A stretch of DNA of 64,000 nucleotides, taken from the NCBI RefSeq assembly GCF_000167195.1, contig NZ_AADV02000003.1, positions 262,958-326,957 of the forward strand. Direction: 5' to 3'. The notes under the pieces are model-generated. The model did not search any database and had not been told where the DNA came from. It saw only the letters and a program-made list of their open reading frames with translations. Within the stretch, counting starts at the first letter, position 1; every line of letters begins with the position of its first letter. Origin of the DNA: Crocosphaera watsonii WH 8501. GTDB taxonomy: Bacteria > Cyanobacteriota > Cyanobacteriia > Cyanobacteriales > Microcystaceae. The translations under genes and the position numbers were made by a program. Positions 56,041 to 64,000 of the stretch are shown in pieces.

Positions 56041-56841
56041 ATGACAAAACCATCAAAAACAAAAGCCATCGCAGTTTTAACAGACTTTGGTTTAGAAGAT
56101 AGCTATGTTGGCATTATGAAGGGGGTTATGGCCACCATTAATCCTAATATCCCCATTATCGATCTTACCCATAAAATTGCACCCCAACAAATTTGGGCAG
56201 CAAGGTTTTGTTTGATGAATGCCTATCCTTATTTTCCCAGGGATACAGTATTTCTCGCTGTGGTAGATCCGGGAGTTGGCAGCAAAAGGCGCAGTGTGGC
56301 CATTAAATGTTCCCAAGGATATTTAGTCGGCCCTGATAATGGTTTATTTAGCGGTATTTTGGCTGAAGATACCGCCCTCAAAGCGGTATCTTTAACTAAT
56401 ACTGACTATTGGCGTATTCCTGATCCCAGTTTAACTTTTCATGGCCGAGATATTTTTGCCCCAGTTGCCGCTTATTTGGCCTCTGGCGTTGCTTTAGAAG
56501 CTTTAGGAGAGAGTATTCCTATTAATAGTTTAGTGGCTTTTCCTTTAGAATTTCCCCAGGTTACACAAAAAAAAATAGAAGGATCAATTCAATATATTGA
56601 TCATTTTGGCAACTTAATTACTAATATTTCGTCACTTCTGGTAAGAGATAAAAATTGGTCGATTAAAGTCGATGATAAGGTGATCAAATCCGGTTTAACT
56701 TATAGCGATGTTGCCCCCCGAGAAATGATAACATTAATCGGTAGTCACGGCTGGGTAGAAATTGCTATGAATGGTGGGAATGCCCAAGAAGAATTAGATC
56801 TTGAATGGGGAAGTGATATCACTGTTATCTTTCAGTTTTAA
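56041..56841 (+). CDS. SAM hydroxide adenosyltransferase (DUF62 family)
   Basis: The protein belongs to the fluorinase/chlorinase-related family that hydrolyses S-adenosylmethionine to adenosine and methionine. Visible motifs: AVLTDFGLEDSYVGIMKGVM, PIIDLTHKIAPQQIWAARF, VFLAVVDPGVGSKRRSVAI, GPDNGLFSG, FHGRDIFAPVAAYLASG and QYIDHFGNLITNI. No halide-site loop typical of fluorinase is evident. Physiological role is unclear. Start at ATG 56041; a TTG 9 bp before is in frame. Confidence 0.9.
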   Translation: MTKPSKTKAIAVLTDFGLEDSYVGIMKGVMATINPNIPIIDLTHKIAPQQIWAARFCLMNAYPYFPRDTVFLAVVDPGVGSKRRSVAIKCSQGYLVGPDNGLFSGILAEDTALKAVSLTNTDYWRIPDPSLTFHGRDIFAPVAAYLASGVALEALGESIPINSLVAFPLEFPQVTQKKIEGSIQYIDHFGNLITNISSLLVRDKNWSIKVDDKVIKSGLTYSDVAPREMITLIGSHGWVEIAMNGGNAQEELDLEWGSDITVIFQF

Positions 56842-56870
56842 TTCAATTAAGTAATGTTACTAACACAAAA

Positions 56871-57761
56871 ATGGCAGTAATGCAAGCAGAAGTAAAAAAA
56901 CATTATATCTGGCATAAATTTCGTCGTAACCCCTTAGCTATTTTTGGTTTAATTATTTTAACTATCATTTTTTTCTCCGTGATGTTGGGGTCGTTTATTT
57001 ATCAGGTTCCTATTGATAAAATTGATTTTTCTAAAATGAGTGCTTTACCCAGTTTTGACCATCCCTTCGGGACAAACTCTCTGGGACAAGATATTTTAGC
57101 AAGGGTTTTATTTGGGGGTAGAATTTCCCTGACAGTGGGAATTTTAGCTATGTTTGTGGCTATTTTTTTAGGTACAACTATTGGTGCGATCGCCGGATTT
57201 TATGGCGGAGTTATCGACAATTTATTAATGAGGTTAACGGATTTGTTTTTAGCCTTGCCCCAGTTACCTTTATTATTATTAGTTGTCTATTTATTTAGGG
57301 AACCGATTAAACAGATAGCCGGACCAGAATTGGGAATATTTATCTTAGTTATTATCGTTATTGGTGGATTAAATTGGATGTCTGTGGCTAGATTGATAAG
57401 AGGGAATATTTTAAAATTAAAAGAAATGGAATTTGTGAAAGCCGCTATTACTTTAGGGGCAAATTCCCAACGTATTATTTTAATTCATTTGCTGCCTAAT
57501 GTTGTTAGTCTAATTATAGTTGCAGCCACTTTAGGGGTGGGTAATGCCATTATTACGGAATCAACCTTAAGCTTTTTAGGGTTAGGTTTTCCCCCAGACG
57601 TTCCCACTTGGGGACAAATGTTATTTCAAGCAAAAGATTATCTAGATACTGCCCCTCATACCGCCTTTTTTCCTGGTTTAGCAATCTTTTTAACCGTTTT
57701 AAGTATCAACTATATTGGGGATGGTTTACGAGATGCTTTTGATCCTAAAAATCGACAATAG
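56871..57761 (+). CDS. ABC transporter permease, DppC/OppC type
   Basis: A membrane permease with six helices. The N-terminal OppC_N segment (FRRNPLAIFGLIILTIIFFS) and HPFGTNSLGQDILARVLFGG are followed by the EAA loop region MEFVKAAITLGANSQRIIL. The ending LSFLGLGFPPDVPTWGQML is diagnostic for dipeptide/oligopeptide/nickel importers. No partner permease, ATPase or binding protein is next to it, so substrate is unknown. It starts 29 bp after the SAM adenosyltransferase gene. Confidence 0.92.
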   Translation: MAVMQAEVKKHYIWHKFRRNPLAIFGLIILTIIFFSVMLGSFIYQVPIDKIDFSKMSALPSFDHPFGTNSLGQDILARVLFGGRISLTVGILAMFVAIFLGTTIGAIAGFYGGVIDNLLMRLTDLFLALPQLPLLLLVVYLFREPIKQIAGPELGIFILVIIVIGGLNWMSVARLIRGNILKLKEMEFVKAAITLGANSQRIILIHLLPNVVSLIIVAATLGVGNAIITESTLSFLGLGFPPDVPTWGQMLFQAKDYLDTAPHTAFFPGLAIFLTVLSINYIGDGLRDAFDPKNRQ

Positions 57762-57784
57762 TGAATACTAATATTCTCAAATAG

Positions 57785-57850
57785 GTTTCAATGGCCGTTC
57801 AACCCTACAAATTCCATATCTGTAGTTTAAGTTGATAAAAATAATCTTAG
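57785..57850. repeat. Diverged copy of the GGCCGTTAACCCCTAC repeat
   Basis: AATGGCCGTTCAACCCTACA, then TGTAGTTTAAGTTGATAAAA, parallels 48682-48730. It lies in the 219-bp gap after the dppC-type gene; nothing else is seen there. Confidence 0.45.
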
Positions 57851-57980
57851 CTAATAATTTCAGTGAAAACCTAGAAAACATAAGATTTTTTTTGAGAATT
57901 ATTAGGTAATAAATATGATGATCTTTACCAAATATCTAGGTACTTTGGAACTGACAAAAATTTATGAATAGGAACTAGGA

Positions 57981-58625
57981 ATGCCAACTTACAATGAAAC
58001 TAATGGGAACGATCGCTTTAACGCTAACAGAACAGCTAAAAATCGACTTAGAAAATGGAGAATGTATGGAAAGGATGGAAATGATATCTTATCTGGAGGC
58101 AGAAAAAATGATAGCCTGTATGGTGGTTCTGGAAATGATAGATTATATGGTGTTTCTGGAAATGATAGCCTGTATGGTGGTTCTGGAGATGATAGATTAT
58201 ATGGTGGTTGGGATCATGACACCCTTGATGGTGGTTCTGGAGATGATAGATTATATGGTGGTTGGGGTCGTGATACCCTTGTGGGAGGTTCTGGAAATGA
58301 TGTTTTGAACGGTGGTTGGGGTCATGATGCTCTGATGGGAGGTACAGGAGATGATACCCTAATCGGTGGTTTCGGGTCTGATACCTATATTTTCAATTCC
58401 CTTGCAGACGGGGTTGATACTATCAGACACTTCCAGGGACATCTTTCCCATTCCTTTAGGGATAAAATTCAAGTCTCTAAAGCTGGTTTTGGCGTAGGTT
58501 CTCTGGATCAATTTAGTTTTGATACTGACAGTGGATCTTTATCCTTTAATGGACAAAAATTTGCTAATTTAGAACTTGTTAGTGGAGGCTCTTTCAGTAT
58601 CCATAACGATATTGTTTTAGTCTAA
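57981..58625 (+). CDS. RTX calcium-binding repeat protein
   Basis: The 214-residue protein has about nine GGxGxDxLx-type nonapeptides, for example YGGSGNDRLYGVSGNDSLYG and TLDGGSGDDRLYGG, which bind calcium and form a parallel beta-roll. Some units are altered (GGWDHDT, GGWGRDT), and the C-terminal domain (SDTYIFNSLADGVDTIRHF, NLELVSGG) is like other cyanobacterial RTX tails used for type I secretion. There is no catalytic domain. The repeats at DNA level are very similar (TATGGTGGTTCTGG), suggesting recent expansion. Confidence 0.85.
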   Translation: MPTYNETNGNDRFNANRTAKNRLRKWRMYGKDGNDILSGGRKNDSLYGGSGNDRLYGVSGNDSLYGGSGDDRLYGGWDHDTLDGGSGDDRLYGGWGRDTLVGGSGNDVLNGGWGHDALMGGTGDDTLIGGFGSDTYIFNSLADGVDTIRHFQGHLSHSFRDKIQVSKAGFGVGSLDQFSFDTDSGSLSFNGQKFANLELVSGGSFSIHNDIVLV

Positions 58626-58629
58626 AAAA

Positions 58630-60055
58630 TTGTCGATGACATCAGGTTGACACTCTCCCGTTAAGCTGACGCTGTAACGGGAGATTCTTGGTTCACAGAC
58701 TCGCCGTAACCTGGCAGGATTTCTCCAACCAAGCTAGAGGGCAAATCTCCCCAAGCTTTAGATCCGCTATGCCCTAGCGTACTTAATCCTTTTTTCAAGA
58801 TATTAATTGCTGCATTGATATCTCTATCTTCAATATATCCACAATGTGAACATATATGGGTTCTTGTTGATAGAGTTTTCTGGACTTTTTCCCCACAATT
58901 AGAACAATTTTGGGATGTATTATGAGGTGGAACAGCAATAGTTACCTTTCCATATTTAAAGCCAAAATACTCTAACCATTGACGAAAAGTTGCCCATGCA
59001 GCATCGTTAATTGATTTAGCTAGACGTTGATTTTTAACCATCCCTTTAACGTTTAAGTCTTCATAGGCCACCAAATCGTTAGATTGGATTACGCGCAATG
59101 CCTCTCTCTCGACAAAACCTTTACGTTGCCTACTTACTCTTAAATGTTTTAGAGCATATCTTTTTCTAGCTTTTTGATAGTTGTTTGATTGCTTTTTCCC
59201 TCTTATAAACTTTTTAGATTTACGTCGATTAAGACGGTTTAGACGTTTTTCTGCTTTACGATAGTATTGGGGAATTTCTATAGTTTTACCATCACTATCA
59301 GCAAAAAAAACCTTAAGCCCTACGTCAATACCTGTACAATGTTTAGTTGGTTCCAAAGGTTTAGCATAGTCTCGAATATCAACCCTAATGCAGAATTGAA
59401 CATAGTATCCGTCAGCACGACGCACTAATCTAACCCGTTTAATTTGGTCAATGGGGTAAAAGTTTAAGTCCCTAGTTCTTTTTAATTTAACTGTTCCAAT
59501 ACCTTTTTTGTCAGTAAAAGTTATCTTTTTCTTATCTTCAGATAGCTTCCATCCTGATTGTTTGTACTCAACAGAACGGTTATTTTTTTGAAATTTAGGA
59601 TAGCCTTTTTTTCCTTTTATCCCTTTCTTGCAATTGTCATAGAAACGAGAGATAGCTGACCAAGCTCTTTCCGATGATGCTTGTCTTGCTGTTGAGTTTA
59701 ATTCATCAGCAAATTTATATTCTTTAGCTAGAATACGACAGTATTTGTTGAGAGCATATTTATCTATCTTGTCTTCTCGACTAGCATCCATCCAAAGTCT
59801 TAATGCTTTATTTCGGATGAACTGTACCGTCCTAATAGCATCGTCAATGGCATTAGCTTGGTAGGGTTTAATTACTGCTTTCATCTCTAAGACAATCATT
59901 GTTTTCGACCTCAAACAACTATGTCATTATGCTAGGCTAAAGAGCGCAAAATGTCAATAGGGGAAGTATGGACGCACTCTCCTTTTGTTTGTTGGTCGGG
60001 GTTTCATCCCACCGAAGCGCATCCGTGTAACGGGGGTCTTCACCCCGACATTGAA
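58630..60055 (-). mobile_element. IS200/IS605-type orphan TnpB element
   Basis: The tnpB gene is flanked by hairpin ends and no tnpA is present. The right end (58650-58682) folds as CTCCCGTTA/TAACGGGAG and overlaps the tnpB stop. The left end (about 59994-60051) carries GTCGGGGT...ACCCCGAC with an inner CGGGGTGAAGACCCCCG stem. Precise cleavage sites are not determined. It would depend on a TnpA supplied elsewhere for movement. Confidence 0.7.
58661..59914 (-). CDS. tnpB: RNA-guided endonuclease TnpB (OrfB, IS200/IS605)
   Basis: TnpB proteins are RNA-guided DNA nucleases, ancestors of Cas12. The 417-residue protein has an N-terminal HTH-like region (YQANAIDDAIRTVQFIRNKA) and split RuvC motifs: Asp in GIDVGLKVFF, Glu in VAYEDLNVKGM and Asp in EDRDINAAINI. 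A zinc finger between them has CSNCG and CSHCG. All catalytic residues are intact. The C-terminal tail (SGSKAWGDLPSSLVGEILPG) is encoded by DNA that would also specify the guide-RNA scaffold ending in the right-end hairpin. Several Met codons near the start (MRSKTMIVLEM) are possible. Confidence 0.93.
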   Translation of the reverse strand: MRSKTMIVLEMKAVIKPYQANAIDDAIRTVQFIRNKALRLWMDASREDKIDKYALNKYCRILAKEYKFADELNSTARQASSERAWSAISRFYDNCKKGIKGKKGYPKFQKNNRSVEYKQSGWKLSEDKKKITFTDKKGIGTVKLKRTRDLNFYPIDQIKRVRLVRRADGYYVQFCIRVDIRDYAKPLEPTKHCTGIDVGLKVFFADSDGKTIEIPQYYRKAEKRLNRLNRRKSKKFIRGKKQSNNYQKARKRYALKHLRVSRQRKGFVEREALRVIQSNDLVAYEDLNVKGMVKNQRLAKSINDAAWATFRQWLEYFGFKYGKVTIAVPPHNTSQNCSNCGEKVQKTLSTRTHICSHCGYIEDRDINAAINILKKGLSTLGHSGSKAWGDLPSSLVGEILPGYGESVNQESPVTASA

Positions 60056-60192
60056 GATAAAAATTTGAGGACAGATTGAGTAATGACTTGATCTGTCCTC
60101 ATGAATTACGATAATTTTCTCGAAAAGAGGTCAAAATCCGATAACCTAAGATACAATTAAGCATTAAATTTTAATCATACACACTATCAATA

Positions 60193-61323
60193 ATTGTATC
60201 TTCTCACACCGTCCCCTTTGTCGACTTAACCCTGCAACACCAACCCATACAGGCAGAAATTGAACAAGCAATGGCCGCTGTTGTGCAACGGGGGGATTTT
60301 ATCTTAGGAAAAAGCTTAAAAGAATTTGAAGCGGAATTTGCTCAAGCTAGTGGTGTCAATTATGGTGTGGGAGTCGCCTCTGGAACCGATGCGATCGCTC
60401 TAGGACTACAAGCTTGTGGTATCATAGAAGGGGATGAAGTGTTAGTGCCAGCTAATACCTTTATTGCGACGGTGATAGGAGTAATTCAAGCAGGGGCAAC
60501 CCCTATTTTAGTGGACTGCGATCGCCATACAGCTTTAATTGACTTAAACTTAGCGGCCAAAGCCATTACACCCAAAACCAGAGCCATTCTACCCGTCCAT
60601 TTATACGGTCAAATGGTGTCCCCAAAAGCCTTATTAGACTTTGCCCAGGCCCACAATCTCATTATCTTTGAGGATGCAGCACAAGCACATTTAGCCCAAC
60701 GAGAAGGTTATATGGCTGGCTCCGTTGGTATGGCTGCTGCTTTTAGCTTTTATCCCAGTAAAAATTTAGGGGCCTTTGGCAACGGAGGAATGTTGATTAC
60801 ATCTGATCAAGAAGTCGCCCAACGGGTTCAAACCTTACGTAATTATGGCGCACCGAAAAAATATTATCATACAGAAGTGGGCAAAAATAGCCGTTTAGAT
60901 AGCTTACAAGCAGCCATTTTACAAGTTAAACTACCTCATTTATCTCAATGGAATCAATTGAGAAATCAAGCAGCACAAATTTATGATCAGGGGTTAAAAT
61001 CAGGAAGAGATAATAAAGTAGTCCCGATGACGAATCTCGCTCAAGAAGGTCACGTTTATCATTTATATGTTGTCCGTATTAATGAAGCCTCTTCTATGAC
61101 TCGTGAACAGGTTCAAGACTTTCTCAAGGAAAAAGGCATCCAAACAGGCATTCATTACCCCATTCCTTGTCACCTACAACCTGCTTACAAAAGCTTAGGT
61201 TATCAGTTAGGAGATTTTCCCCAAGCAGAAATGTTATGTGAACAAATTTTGTCTTTACCCATGTATCCTGGTATTAAATCAGAAGATATTGCTTGGGTAG
61301 TTGAACAAATATCTTTAATTTAA
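60193..61323 (+). CDS. DegT/DnrJ/EryC1-type aminotransferase, unusual start
   Basis: A PLP-dependent sugar aminotransferase: SGVNYGVGVASGTDAIALGL, VLVPANTFIATVIGVIQAG, IFEDAAQAHLAQ, the PLP Lys in FSFYPSKNLGAFGNGGM and NSRLDSLQAAIL. It makes amino sugars for surface polysaccharide. Conserved N-terminal sequence (VPFVDLTLQHQPIQAEIEQA) lies upstream of the first ATG at 60271 and is in frame, but there is no ATG, GTG or TTG between the in-frame stop near 60173 and that ATG. ATT at 60193 or ATA at 60190 are the only near-cognate choices. Either a rare start is used, the start has mutated, or translation begins at 60271 without about 26 conserved residues. Confidence 0.88.
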   Translation: MVSSHTVPFVDLTLQHQPIQAEIEQAMAAVVQRGDFILGKSLKEFEAEFAQASGVNYGVGVASGTDAIALGLQACGIIEGDEVLVPANTFIATVIGVIQAGATPILVDCDRHTALIDLNLAAKAITPKTRAILPVHLYGQMVSPKALLDFAQAHNLIIFEDAAQAHLAQREGYMAGSVGMAAAFSFYPSKNLGAFGNGGMLITSDQEVAQRVQTLRNYGAPKKYYHTEVGKNSRLDSLQAAILQVKLPHLSQWNQLRNQAAQIYDQGLKSGRDNKVVPMTNLAQEGHVYHLYVVRINEASSMTREQVQDFLKEKGIQTGIHYPIPCHLQPAYKSLGYQLGDFPQAEMLCEQILSLPMYPGIKSEDIAWVVEQISLI

Positions 61324-61357
61324 GTAGTTTATATTTAATCTTAATGGATGATTAAAT

Positions 61358-62270
61358 ATGCAAACAACATCAAAAATATCCCCGTTTCTCGAACGAAATT
61401 TAGGTAATGTTTTAATTATTACTTTTCTGGCAATTATTTATGCTCCCGTACTCTTGTTCTGGTACGATGGTTGGTTAAATAAAAGTATTAATATTGAGCA
61501 CGAATATTTTAGTCATGCCATCATTGGCTTTCCCTATGCTGCTTATATTATTTTTCGCAGAAATTGTGGCAAATGGCAAAAACTAGGTAACACAATTCAT
61601 CCTCTGGGGGGCTTTTTGCTTGCTTTAGGATTAGCAATTTTATATCACAGGGACTAGAGAATTAGTTTCTCTTTCTTTCCCCATTGTAATTGCTGGTATT
61701 ATGGTTTGGTTAAAAGGGATACCTGGTTTAAAATTGAATTGGTTTCCTTGGCTATTAATTTTTCTGGGAACACCGAATTCTGTTCCTTATCTCATAACCC
61801 CTTATACCTTGCCATTACAAAAATTTATTGCCTGGGTAGCTTGGGTTTTACTCCAACTATTGGGGGTGAGTACAAGAGTTGACGAGATTTACCTTTATGT
61901 AAATGATATTCCTGTGGAAGTTGCTCCCTATTGTGCTGGTTTAAAAATGCTTTTTACCAGTTTATATGTAACACTTTTGTTATTAGATTGGACAGGTAAC
62001 TTACAGAATAAAAGACGGGTGATTACTTTACTAACATCAGCTATTACTATTAGTGTTACCGCTAATATTATTCGTAATACATTGCTTCCTCAATGGTTTT
62101 TGGTTGATCAAAAAGCACAATTAAGAGATGAAAGAGTTCCTTGGGTTGCTGTGTCTATAAAAATTCCCATGGAAGCTTTAGGAAGTTTAAAAGATATGGA
62201 ACCTATGGCTAAATCTTTAGGTCAAGAGGTGCAGAAAACCTTAGAAAAACAAGTTTTTATTGTTAAGTAG
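61358..62270 (+). pseudogene. Cyanobacterial exosortase, frameshifted
   Basis: The first frame (61358-61657) has the exosortase N-terminus with EYFSHAIIGFPYAAYIIFRR and several membrane helices. The second frame (open from about 61641 to 62270) continues ITGTRELVSLSFPIVIAG and holds the catalytic Cys in VEVAPYCAGLKMLFTSLYV and Arg in ANIIRNTLLP. The shift occurs near 61640 (TTATATCACAGGG), not in a homopolymer. Exosortases process PEP-CTERM proteins such as the one at 26443. If the break is real, sorting in this strain depends on another exosortase. The C-terminal tail (LEKQVFIVK) resembles the fused domain of cyanoexosortases. Confidence 0.8.
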
Positions 62271-62326
62271 CACTTATCTAAGCCGAATCTCAAATACTAT
62301 GAGTAAACTGCATGGAATTAAATGAT

Positions 62327-62524
62327 TTATCGTCCAATTTTTTGTGCTTGGTTAACCACAACGCCACTGACAAAACGACCGTAGTTTTCTAAGCGATCCT
62401 TTTGCCCCAATCGATCAGGATTTTCAAACATACCACCTAACCCTGTTATTAACATGGCTAGGGTTCCCATGAGAATTAAATAATTACGAAAAATGATAAT
62501 TCTTTCAGTATCTGTTGACAGCAT
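62327..62524 (-). CDS. Small single-pass membrane protein, hypothetical
   Basis: The 65-residue frame has a polar N-terminus with one membrane helix (NYLILMGTLAMLITGLGGMF) and a basic amphipathic tail (DRLGQKDRLENYGRFV). Composition, an ATG start and codon usage are consistent with a real small protein. No family is recognised. It converges with the exosortase. Confidence 0.4.
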   Translation of the reverse strand: MLSTDTERIIIFRNYLILMGTLAMLITGLGGMFENPDRLGQKDRLENYGRFVSGVVVNQAQKIGR

Positions 62525-62706
62525 GAAGGTTTAATTATGGTTATTTTCAAGAGTGAGTAAATTTAGTGGCTAAAAATTTAGAGAAAGTTAAATTTAAAAA
62601 TTGTTATCTAGCATAACACTTCTATAAAAATTTGGCAGGAACACTCGATCCACAAAAATAGGGAGCATCCCATTTTTGCAAAAAACTTGTTCTTGGAGTT
62701 TGACGT

Positions 62707-62776
62707 GGAGACGGGGGGATGGGGTGATGGGGTGATGGGGTGATGGGGTGATGGGGGGACGGGGAGACGGGGGGAA
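62707..62776. repeat. G-rich tandem repeat (GGGGTGAT octamer)
   Basis: Four or more copies of GGGGTGAT are embedded in GGGGGGAT, GGGGGGAC and GGGGAGAC variants, so one strand has about eight runs of four or more G within 70 bp. It lies about 150 bp upstream of the AMIN-domain gene and could form a G-quadruplex. Cyanobacterial genomes often carry such heptamer/octamer tandem repeats. Confidence 0.85.
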
Positions 62777-62929
62777 ATTCATCAGATCAACTATTATCAA
62801 TCTTCCTCCTGCTAGAAGTGACTCGAAACCTTAACCCTAGTTTTTCGTCTCATTGAGTTGATGAGTAAGGCGGTTCCTATTACTCTGTATTCAGGGTTAG
62901 AACCGTTATTCTCCATAGGAGCAATTATT

Positions 62930-63970
62930 GTGAGATTTCACTGGCTACTATTAACTATCCTCAGCACGCTTTTATTTGCCCTGCCAGCACAAGCCGGCAG
63001 ACTTCTCTTTTGGCGATACGAAAACAATCAAAATCGCCTAATTTTTACCACAGATTCCCGAGTTCAACCTCGGGCCCAGTTGATACCTAACCCAACTCGT
63101 ATCGTTCTCGACTTACCAGGCATAACCTTAAACCGTTCCACAGTGGATCAAACCATTGGAGGAAACATTAGAAGTGTTCGTGTGGGTCAATTTAATTCCC
63201 AAACAACTCGTCTAGTGATCGAGTTAGCCCCTGGATATACTGTCGATCCTGCTCAAGTTAAGGTTCGAGGTTTGTCTCCCACTCAGTGGACTGTAGAATT
63301 ACCCGATCCACAACCGATCAGGAATTCTCCCCCGACGAGACCAACTCCCCCTCCCAACCGTCCGACTCCGGCACCCCAACTGCCTCTTAATACTTCTCCG
63401 TCTTCTTTCCAAGACGAGAATAATTTTCAAGTTACCCGTAATGGTTTATTCATTCGTTTGGATAAACAAGGGCAAAATCGAGATATTAGGGTGGAGGATC
63501 GCCAGGAAGAAGAGGCTAAAACCATTCAATTTACCCTACCTGGGACATCTTTTCCTAAAGCCCTAATCGACCGAACCCTCGCTGTCAATAAATACGGGGT
63601 TAGTGATATTAAGTTTGAACAACCCCAACCCTCTCAGGGCATTCTCACCCTAAGAGTGGCTAAAGACAGTCCAGGATGGCAAGCTTATTATTCCCGTTTG
63701 GGTGGGCTGGTTTTATTACCCCAAGGGGGCATACCTAAGGTAGAAAATTTGACCCCTCCTGAACCTTCCCCTGAAGTGACGGTTAGCCCAGCCAAAAATG
63801 AAAATCCCACCATTTCTGCCATCGAATTAACCAGCAATAATCAACTGTTGATTCGGGCTGATGGACCAATTCGGGGGCAGGGAACCATCTATCGCCGCAC
63901 GGGTATCTTTGAAATTCGTATTCCTAATGCTCAACTGGCCGAACCCGTCCAGGGGTCCTCAACTGGGTAG
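62930..63970 (+). CDS. AMIN-domain protein (N-acetylmuramoyl-L-alanine amidase N-part), frameshifted at end
   Basis: A signal peptide (MRFHWLLLTILSTLLFALPA) precedes an AMIN domain (NRLIFTTDSRVQPRAQLIPN, PTRIVLDLPGITLNRS), a Pro-rich linker (SPPTRPTPPPNRPTPAPQL) and a second AMIN domain. In AmiC-like amidases a zinc hydrolase domain would follow. The frame ends at TAG 63968, but reading one base back from CAGGGGTCC gives GPQLGSDSPIYQLKV to the window edge, so an extra G in the GGGG run near 63950 has probably broken the gene. GTG 62930 with GGAG upstream was chosen; the frame is open from 62858. The catalytic domain is outside the window. Confidence 0.8.
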   Translation: MRFHWLLLTILSTLLFALPAQAGRLLFWRYENNQNRLIFTTDSRVQPRAQLIPNPTRIVLDLPGITLNRSTVDQTIGGNIRSVRVGQFNSQTTRLVIELAPGYTVDPAQVKVRGLSPTQWTVELPDPQPIRNSPPTRPTPPPNRPTPAPQLPLNTSPSSFQDENNFQVTRNGLFIRLDKQGQNRDIRVEDRQEEEAKTIQFTLPGTSFPKALIDRTLAVNKYGVSDIKFEQPQPSQGILTLRVAKDSPGWQAYYSRLGGLVLLPQGGIPKVENLTPPEPSPEVTVSPAKNENPTISAIELTSNNQLLIRADGPIRGQGTIYRRTGIFEIRIPNAQLAEPVQGSSTG

Positions 63971-64000
63971 CGATAGCCCCATTTATCAATTGAAGGTCAG

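Noticed and set aside
57994..58308. Second frame in the RTX gene with repeated IDYMVV units
   Set aside because: It is a shadow of the RTX nonapeptide repeats; the other frame has the recognised calcium-binding motif.
62594..62800. Minus-strand 68-residue frame
   Set aside because: It is produced by translating the G-rich octamer repeat (repeated PSPHHPIT).
1..64000. tRNA or rRNA genes
   Set aside because: No T-loop-like GGTTCGAATCC box in a cloverleaf context and no rRNA-like segment was recognised by eye; tRNAscan-SE would be decisive.

Overview
The window looks like chromosome from a low-GC unicellular cyanobacterium, most probably a Crocosphaera/Cyanothece-type diazotroph and perhaps Crocosphaera watsonii. 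The evidence is many GCGATCGC (HIP1) octamers, a thylakoid CAAD/CURT1-type protein, HemJ, a PEP-CTERM/exosortase pair, pentapeptide-repeat and RTX proteins, short tandem repeats, and a very heavy load of insertion sequences and group II introns. The genus is inferred from gene content and style, not from a database match. No rRNA, tRNA or CRISPR array was recognised.

Layout. 1-2.7 kb: two type IV-like pseudopilin genes; the second has an IS630-type element (copy A) inserted almost at its stop codon. 2.7-7.4 kb: yebC, a helicase pseudogene with two nonsense codons, proA, a GxxExxY protein and decayed sequence. 7.9-15.3 kb: an MFS transporter translationally coupled to carA, an acidic HTH protein, a pentapeptide protein, an ABC ATPase, DUF3134 and mraY. 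15.3-21.5 kb: the 3' part of a large RTX-type gene with three 280-residue lectin-like repeats, preceded by a group II intron with an intact reverse transcriptase, then a CAAD protein. 21.7-26.3 kb: a tandem-fused QueD-type protein and nrdB. nrdB is split after codon 39 by a second group II intron whose own reverse transcriptase has lost its catalytic motifs.

26.4-34.3 kb is accessory: a PEP-CTERM protein, an auxin-efflux-type carrier cut by an IS1380 element, a run of small secreted proteins of unknown function, an IS66 element and small membrane proteins. 34.3-39.8 kb: clpB, a HicAB-like pair, an orphan HigA-like antitoxin, and an ISAzo13 element followed by the tail of a proline-rich protein. 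40.1-43 kb: an RNase HI-like gene broken by IS630 copy B, which has a clean CTAG target duplication. A 176-bp MITE occurs twice (upstream of nrdB and upstream of the RNase HI gene), nearly identical, in opposite orientation. Its ends match those of the IS1380 element.

43-58 kb is mainly housekeeping: glyA, miaE, a HicAB-like pair, argS, hemJ, plsC, an RNase D-like exonuclease, an NFU-type Fe-S scaffold, comB, a GT4 glycosyltransferase, an M16 peptidase, a SAM hydroxide adenosyltransferase and a dppC-type permease. 58-64 kb: a small RTX protein, an orphan TnpB with hairpin ends, a DegT-type aminotransferase without a normal start codon, a frameshifted exosortase, and an AMIN-domain amidase gene frameshifted near the window edge.

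The most interesting observation is nrdB: an essential-type gene interrupted in phase by a group II intron whose reverse transcriptase cannot be active, so splicing presumably relies on another maturase or host factor. Several frameshifts fall in homopolymers, so sequencing error must be considered for those; the nonsense codons and IS insertions are not explained that way.
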